In this document: positions 1 to 4,501 of the stretch, one piece after another
Layout of the letters: each line of letters starts with the position of its first letter
Position numbering within the stretch: position 1 is the stretch's first letter
Source of the DNA: Chloroflexota bacterium
Lineage (GTDB): Bacteria; Chloroflexota; Dormibacteria; Aeolococcales; Aeolococcaceae
Assembly (NCBI GenBank): GCA_005889515.1
Contig: VBHE01000201.1
Location: 1 to 6,247 of the forward strand
Direction of reading: 5' to 3'
Length of the DNA: 6,247 bases
Program-made: the position numbers and the translations under genes
The notes under the pieces: model-generated
The model's database searches: none
What the model was told of the DNA's origin: nothing
The model's input: only the letters and a program-made list of their open reading frames with translations

Positions 1-476
1 TCGGCCCGCCCCAGGGTGCAGGCGCCGAGGCGATCGCGGAAGAGACGGCGCACCGGGTCCAGGACGTCGCAGTGCATCCCCACCTCGAGCCCGGCGGGAT
101 CGAGCCGGTTGACGATCAGCCGCGAGCGCAGCGCGGGCACGTCGAAGCTGCGTCCGTTGTAGGTGACCAGCATCCGCCGGCCGGCGATGCGGGCGAGGGC
201 GGCGAGGAGCGCGGGGCGCTCGGCGCCCGGGTCGACGAGAAGGACCTGGTCGACCTCGAGCCGGTCACCCCGGGGAACGCCGATGCCGGCGAGGAAGGCG
301 AGCACCCCGCTGCCCCGCAGGCCGAGCGTCTCGAGGTCGAGGACCGCCGCATCGGAGGCATCCCAGCGGGGGGTGTGGGGCCCCGGGTCGCCGAGCGCGA
401 GCCGGATCAGCTGGGCGGGGGTGACCGGCCCCGGGGCGCCGGCACGGTCGAGGAAGGGGCCCAGGTCGACGCTCAC
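1..476 (-). CDS. mrfB: MrfB/YprB-like DEDD exonuclease, RNase H fold (3' end cut by window edge)
   Basis: Predicted metal-dependent 3'-5' exonuclease that works with the neighbouring MrfA helicase in DNA repair. Read from a GTG at 476, 158 full codons are visible before the left edge. Motif I is LDLETLGL (residues 46-53), keeping the D-x-E metal ligands D47 and E49; the usual form is DTETTGL. It is followed by the family's G-x-G...FL-x-G segment. The second diagnostic block is LVTYNGRSFDVPALRSR (103-119), with D112 as the next acidic ligand. A third block is H-C-D-V-L with R-R-L-F-R (135-147) leading into C-T-L. These match the order and spacing I recall for B. subtilis YprB (MrfB). The C-terminal part, including the last catalytic Asp and any TPR tail, lies outside the window. 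The start is uncertain: the GTG overlaps the stop of a 56-codon ORF (GTGA) and has only a weak Shine-Dalgarno, so the real protein may begin at 643 through a frameshift. Family identity is secure; the N-terminus is not. Confidence 0.85.
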   Translation of the reverse strand, partial: MSVDLGPFLDRAGAPGPVTPAQLIRLALGDPGPHTPRWDASDAAVLDLETLGLRGSGVLAFLAGIGVPRGDRLEVDQVLLVDPGAERPALLAALARIAGRRMLVTYNGRSFDVPALRSRLIVNRLDPAGLEVGMHCDVLDPVRRLFRDRLGACTLGRA

Positions 477-643
477 CCGGCGGGCTCGAACCCCGCGGCG
501 CGGGCCCCTTCGCCGCGACGCTCGGCGACCGTCGCCGCGTCGGGGATCGACGGCCGCGGCGCCGCGGGGCCGGAGCCACCGCCGAGACGGGCGAGCCGCT
601 GGCGCAGCGCCGCGACGGCGGCGGCGCGGTCGGCGGCCTCCAT
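473..643 (-). CDS. 56-aa ORF between mrfA and mrfB, probably the detached N-terminal segment of the exonuclease
   Basis: Short ORF starting at ATG 643, 16 nt after the mrfA stop, with a weak G-rich stretch (TGGGGTG) upstream. It begins MEAADRAAAVAALRQRLARL, a charged amphipathic helix, then turns into a Pro/Ala/Gly-rich stretch (PRPSIPDAATVAERRG) and ends EPAG. The helix resembles the basic opening of YprB-type proteins, which also start with a short L-x-x-x-L-x-R-type helix before a linker. Its stop codon overlaps the GTG at 476 in the pattern GTGA, a classic arrangement for translational coupling. Alternatively, one extra G in the run of four at 491-494 (minus strand) would join this frame to the exonuclease frame without a stop, making one protein. 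I favour it being part of mrfB rather than an independent gene, but the sequence alone does not decide. Confidence 0.55.
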   Translation of the reverse strand: MEAADRAAAVAALRQRLARLGGGSGPAAPRPSIPDAATVAERRGEGARAAGFEPAG

Positions 644-659
644 GACCGGCACCCCAGGC

Positions 660-3104
660 TCAGCCGAGCGCGATGTCGATGAGTGCCCGGGTGCTCCGCC
701 GGGCGTCGACCGAGGCCGCCGGCGGCCCCACGCACGAGGGACAGCCGGCCCGGCAGTCGCAGCCGTCGACGAGCTCGACGGCGGCGCCGAGCAGGGCGCG
801 GTGCTCGGCGAAGAGGTGCTCGGCGAAGCCGACGCCCCCGGGGACGCTGTCGTAGAGGTAGACGGTCGGCCAGCCGGCGGCGGGGGCGTCGAGCCGTTCG
901 CCCACCGGCCGCCAGCCGGCGACCTGCTCGACCGGCTCGGTGACCGCCGAGGGTCGCAGCGGGGCGACCGGGACGCCGATCGCCGGGGGCAGCTTGGCGC
1001 CGCGCAGCTCGGCATGGCGGCCGAGGTCGCGTGGATCGCACATGCAGAGAAGGCATGCGGCCTGGTGGAGCGCGGCGCCGAGCCCGGTCAGACCGGTCTC
1101 CACCTCGGCGCGGTCGAGCCCGACCAGGGCGAGCGGGTCGAAGGCGAGCCACGCCGCGGAGGTGTGGAGGTCCTGCTCCGGCACCGTGATCGGCCCGGCG
1201 CCGATGGTCTCGTGGGTGAGGAAGCGGATCTTCTTGTAGATCGCCGCCAGCCGGCTGATCCGGACCTCGCCGTGGCAGCGGCGGCAGTCACCGCCCTCGG
1301 GGCCGCCGTCGATCTCGAGCACCGCGACCGACGTTCGGGTCTCGGCGACGGTGTAGTAGTCGACCGTGATCGGGTGGATGTACGCCCGCTTCTCCTCCCA
1401 GTCGAGCCGCTCGACGTGGTACTGGGCGCCCTGGTGGATGTAGACGGCGTCGTCGTGGACCAGCACCGGCGCGGCGAACTGGTCGACCTCGCCCACCACC
1501 CGGCCGTGGCTCCCGGGGCGGCCGCCGGCGCTGCCGGCCCACTGCCCGTGCGGCCCCTGACCGGGACCGTCGGGCATGGTGCTGGTGTCGATGATCACCA
1601 CGTTGCCGGCGCAGGCGGTGCGCAGGCTGATCGCCTCGGCGGGGAAGGCGTCGGCGCTCCAGAGGTAGCGGCCGGCGGAGCGGTGCAGCAGCCCGTCCTC
1701 CGCGAGGCAGTCGAGCAGGGTGCCGACGTCGGCGGTGCCGAAGCGCTCGCCCTCGGCGAAGGCGAGCTCGAAGGCGGCCGCCTGGACGTGCCCACCGAGC
1801 ACGAGGAGGTTGTCGGGGTCGATCAGCCCCGACTCCGGCGGGGTGTCCAGCAGGTACTTGGGGTGGCGGACCATGAACTGGTCGAGGGGGCTGTCGGTGG
1901 CGATCAGCACCCCCAGGGAGGTGGTCTCCCGGCGGCCTGCCCTGCCCAGCTGCTGCCAGGTGCTCGCCACGCTGCCGGGGTAGCCGAGGAGGATCGCGGC
2001 GTCGAGCCGGCCGACGTCGATGCCGAGCTCGAGCGCGTTGGTGCTGACCACGGCACGGACGCTCCCGTCGCGCAGCCCGGCCTCGATCGCCCGGCGCTCG
2101 AGCGGCAGGTAGCCGCTGCGGTAGCCGCGGACCGGGCCGGGGCGGCCCGGGGCGGGCGGCGGATGGAGCCGCTGCAGATAGGTGAGCAGCACCTCGACCG
2201 CGCCCCGGCTGCGGGCGAAGACCAGGGTCTGGAGGCGGCGGCGCACCAGCTCGGTGGTCAGCCGCCGCGCCTCGAGCGTCGCCGAGCGGCGCACCCCCAT
2301 GGCGCCGTCGACCAGCGGGGGGTTCCAGAACCAGAGCCGCCGCTCGGCGCGGGGCGCGCCGCTCTCGTCGACGCAGTCGACCGGGCGCTCGAGGAGCCGC
2401 TCGGCGAGCTGGCGGGGGTTGGCGATCGTCGCCGAGCAGGCGATCACCACCGGGTCGCTGCCGTAGAAATGGCAGAGGCGGCGCAGCCGCCGGAGCACGT
2501 TGGCGAGGTGGGACCCGAACACGCCGCGGTAGCTGTGGAGCTCGTCGACGACGACGAAGCGGAGCTGCTGGAAGAGCCGCACCCAGCCGGTGTGATGGGG
2601 CAGCACCCCGGTGTGGAGCATCTCCGGGTTGGTGACGACGATGTGCCCCGCCTGGCGCACCGCGCGGCGCACCCCGGGCGGGGTATCGCCGTCGAAGGTC
2701 GCGGCGCGCAGCCCGGGTGGCAGGTGGGCGGCGATGTCGCCGAGGGCGGCGAGCTGGTCCTGCGCAAGCGCCTTGGTGGGAAAGAGCCAGAGCGAGCGTG
2801 CCTCGGGGTCGCGCAGCCAGGCGTCGAGGACGGGGAGGATGTAGCAGAGCGACTTGCCCGAGGCGGTCGGGGTGACCACCACCACATCGCGCCCCGCGAG
2901 CGCCCGCTCCACGGCGTCGGCCTGGTGGGAGTAGGGCCGCTCCACCCCCCGGGCGTGGAGCGCCTCGACGAGCAGCGGGTGGAGCGCGGCCGGCCAGGGT
3001 GCGTGGCGCGCCTGCCGGGCCTCGATCCGCTCCTCGTGGGAGGCGGCGACGAGGTCCGGAGCGGTGGCGCCCGCGGGCGGGAGGTCGACGGCGGAGTCGG
3101 TCAT
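660..3104 (-). CDS. mrfA: MrfA/YprA-type DEAD/DEAH-box DNA helicase with C-terminal zinc-binding (MZB/DUF1998) domain
   Basis: ATP-dependent superfamily 2 DNA helicase, 814 aa, of the bacterial MrfA/eukaryotic Hrq1 family. In B. subtilis MrfA acts with the exonuclease MrfB in a UvrABC-independent mitomycin-C repair pathway. Visible motifs: Walker A TPTASGKS (78-85, K84), motif Ia FPTKALAQDQL (108-118), TNPEMLH (158-164), motif II DELH (187-190), motif III SAT (224-226), motif IV LVFARSR (294-300), motif V STNALELGIDVGRLD (354-368) and motif VI QQLGRAGRR (384-392). The C-terminal half has the GEVD...SAP-like block (538-547), HQGAQYHVERLDWEEKRAY (557-575), and a cysteine-rich end: C684, C687, C689 and C782-x-C-x3-C788-x2-C791, next to YDSVPGGVGFAEHLF (751-765). 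Cysteines at this end form the zinc site in the family. Odd points are a Gly-rich insert at about 511-534 and an extra CxxC at 607-610. The ATG at 3104 fits the family length (B. subtilis about 750 aa) and lies 9 nt from a -10 box, implying a near-leaderless mRNA. It is the first gene of the operon with mrfB. Confidence 0.95.
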   Translation of the reverse strand: MTDSAVDLPPAGATAPDLVAASHEERIEARQARHAPWPAALHPLLVEALHARGVERPYSHQADAVERALAGRDVVVVTPTASGKSLCYILPVLDAWLRDPEARSLWLFPTKALAQDQLAALGDIAAHLPPGLRAATFDGDTPPGVRRAVRQAGHIVVTNPEMLHTGVLPHHTGWVRLFQQLRFVVVDELHSYRGVFGSHLANVLRRLRRLCHFYGSDPVVIACSATIANPRQLAERLLERPVDCVDESGAPRAERRLWFWNPPLVDGAMGVRRSATLEARRLTTELVRRRLQTLVFARSRGAVEVLLTYLQRLHPPPAPGRPGPVRGYRSGYLPLERRAIEAGLRDGSVRAVVSTNALELGIDVGRLDAAILLGYPGSVASTWQQLGRAGRRETTSLGVLIATDSPLDQFMVRHPKYLLDTPPESGLIDPDNLLVLGGHVQAAAFELAFAEGERFGTADVGTLLDCLAEDGLLHRSAGRYLWSADAFPAEAISLRTACAGNVVIIDTSTMPDGPGQGPHGQWAGSAGGRPGSHGRVVGEVDQFAAPVLVHDDAVYIHQGAQYHVERLDWEEKRAYIHPITVDYYTVAETRTSVAVLEIDGGPEGGDCRRCHGEVRISRLAAIYKKIRFLTHETIGAGPITVPEQDLHTSAAWLAFDPLALVGLDRAEVETGLTGLGAALHQAACLLCMCDPRDLGRHAELRGAKLPPAIGVPVAPLRPSAVTEPVEQVAGWRPVGERLDAPAAGWPTVYLYDSVPGGVGFAEHLFAEHRALLGAAVELVDGCDCRAGCPSCVGPPAASVDARRSTRALIDIALG

Positions 3105-3113
3105 GGGGCGTCC

Positions 3114-3143
3114 AGCCTAGGCGAACATCGGTTCGGTCCGCAA
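3114..3143 (-). promoter_or_regulatory. Sigma-70-like promoter of mrfA, near-leaderless
   Basis: On the minus strand a -35 box TTGCGG (3143-3138) and a -10 box TAGGCT (3119-3114) are separated by 18 nt. The -10 box ends 9 nt before the mrfA ATG, and those 9 nt (GGACGCCCC) contain no Shine-Dalgarno. A start point about 7 nt past the -10 box would fall two or three bases before the ATG, so the message would be essentially leaderless. This is inferred from box matches and spacing. Confidence 0.55.
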
Positions 3144-3194
3144 CCCGGTCGGCACGCTCGGGGCGTCCGCCCGACCCTCGCGCCGTGGACCCGT

Positions 3195-3200
3195 CACACT
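3195..3200 (+). promoter_or_regulatory. Possible weak -10 element for the M16 peptidase gene
   Basis: CACACT sits 8 nt upstream of the ATG at 3209 and no Shine-Dalgarno lies between them (TGTCCCCC). The position mirrors the mrfA arrangement on the other strand and would again give a near-leaderless transcript. No convincing -35 box is present at the right distance, and CACACT is a poor match to TATAAT, so this is tentative. The whole divergent gap (3105-3208) holds no other recognisable site. Confidence 0.2.
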
Positions 3201-3208
3201 TGTCCCCC

Positions 3209-4501
3209 ATGACCTCCGCCGGCGCCACCCCGACGGTGACCCGCCTGCCCAACGGCGTCACCCTTCTCGACGCGCCCATCCCCTCCAGCCGCAACGTCGG
3301 CGTGGTGCTCATCGTCCGCGCGGGGTCGCGGGACGAGTCCTCCACCACCGCCGGGCTCGCCCACTTCCTCGAGCACCTGTTCTTCAAGGGCACCGAGCGC
3401 CGGCCCACCACCATGGACATCAGCCGCGAGGTCGACCGCCTCGGCGCGATCACCAACGCCTACACCGACACCGAGGAGGTCGCCTACTACGCCGAGGGCC
3501 CGGCGACCACCCTGCCCGCGCTCGCCGACATCATCACCGACATGCTCAGCCGCCCCCTCTTCGAGCCCGAGGAGGTCGAGCGCGAGCGCAACGTCGTCCT
3601 CCAGGAGCTCGCCGCCCGCCTGCTCCGGCCCAGCGGCTGGATCGGGGACCGGCTGCTCAGCGTCGCCTTCGGTGGCGGCCAGCCGATGTCCTGGTCGGCG
3701 GCCGGCTACCCGTCGGTGATCGCCGAGGTGTCCCGCGAGGCGATCGTCGACTACCACCGCTCCTTCTACGCGCCGGAGTCGATGGCTCTGGTGGTCAGCG
3801 GGGGCTCGAGCCTCGACCGCGCCGCCGCGGCCGAGCTGCTCGCCGACGTGCCCACCGCCACCCCGCGCCCGCGCCTCCCCGCGGTCTGGGGCCAGGGCGA
3901 CCGCTTCGTCGCCAACATCCGCCCCCTCTCCGCCCAGGAGGAGCCGCAGGTCGACCTGGCGCTGGCGATGCCCGGCTTCACCGCCCACGACCCCGACCGG
4001 GCCAGCCTGGCGGTGATGACCCACGTGCTCGGCAGCGGGATGTCCTCACGGCTCTTCCACACCGTGCGCGAGCGCCACGGGCTCGCCTATCGCATCTCCG
4101 CCGGCCACGAGTACTTCGACGACGCCGGCCTCTTCACCATCTCGACCGCGACCCGGCCGAAGGACGCGGCCCGGGCGATCGAGCTCTCCGTCGCCGAGCT
4201 GCGCCGCCTCGCCACCGAGCCGGTGCCCGACGACGAGCTCGAGGCCGCCCGCGCCTCGATGATCGGCCGGCTGCTGCGCAGCACCGAGACGGCGGGGAGC
4301 AGCGCCCACTGGTACGCGACCCGTTGGCGGGCGGGGCTGCCGCTCCAGACCCCCGACGACCGCGCCGCGGCGATCGCCGCGGTGACCCGCGAGCAGGTCC
4401 TCGCCGCCGCGGGGAGGATCGCCGGGGGCCTCGACCAGGTGCGCCTCGCCTTCGTCGGACCCGAGGACCAGGGCGACCAGATCCTCGCCGCGACGAACTA
4501 G
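3209..4501 (+). CDS. M16 family (pitrilysin/MPP-like) zinc metallopeptidase
   Basis: Predicted zinc endopeptidase of family M16, subfamily B type (mitochondrial processing peptidase/YmxG-like), 430 aa, the usual size for a single two-domain bacterial subunit. The inverted zinc motif HFLEH is at 52-56 (ligands H52 and H56, catalytic E55). The third ligand is E133 in LQEL, giving the expected 76-residue gap after H56. N-A-Y-T-D-T-E-E (83-90) and the F-E-P-E-E-V-E-R-E-R block (118-127) are also typical. The C-terminal M16 domain carries GSGMSSRLFHTVRERHGLAY (275-294), containing the Arg and Tyr usually involved in substrate binding (R287, Y294). No signal peptide or membrane segment is seen, so it probably acts in the cytoplasm on peptides or unfolded substrates. 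The usual HPLG segment after the zinc site is replaced by GGGQPMSWSAAGY (155-167). ATG 3209 is chosen because family similarity begins right after it (TVTRLPNGVTLL); the open frame upstream only shadows mrfA. No second M16 subunit is adjacent. Its stop is fused to that of the converging gene. Confidence 0.93.
   Translation: MTSAGATPTVTRLPNGVTLLDAPIPSSRNVGVVLIVRAGSRDESSTTAGLAHFLEHLFFKGTERRPTTMDISREVDRLGAITNAYTDTEEVAYYAEGPATTLPALADIITDMLSRPLFEPEEVERERNVVLQELAARLLRPSGWIGDRLLSVAFGGGQPMSWSAAGYPSVIAEVSREAIVDYHRSFYAPESMALVVSGGSSLDRAAAAELLADVPTATPRPRLPAVWGQGDRFVANIRPLSAQEEPQVDLALAMPGFTAHDPDRASLAVMTHVLGSGMSSRLFHTVRERHGLAYRISAGHEYFDDAGLFTISTATRPKDAARAIELSVAELRRLATEPVPDDELEAARASMIGRLLRSTETAGSSAHWYATRWRAGLPLQTPDDRAAAIAAVTREQVLAAAGRIAGGLDQVRLAFVGPEDQGDQILAATN

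Noticed and set aside
2999..3208. An N-terminal extension of the M16 peptidase starting at 2999
   Set aside because: The 70 extra codons overlap the start of mrfA and its promoter, are Arg/Gly/Pro-rich, and lie outside the normal M16 length. Family similarity begins just after ATG 3209.
72..3212. A 1046-codon open frame antisense to mrfA
   Set aside because: It mirrors the mrfA codons on the opposite strand, where extreme GC at third positions removes stop codons. Its translation is rich in Gly, Asp, Val, Glu and Arg with no recognisable motif, whereas the other strand has a complete helicase.
1288..3456. A 722-codon minus-strand frame overlapping both mrfA and the start of the M16 gene
   Set aside because: The protein is Arg/Pro/Ala-rich low complexity, out of frame with the helicase, and crosses the divergent promoter region. 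It is a GC-driven shadow.
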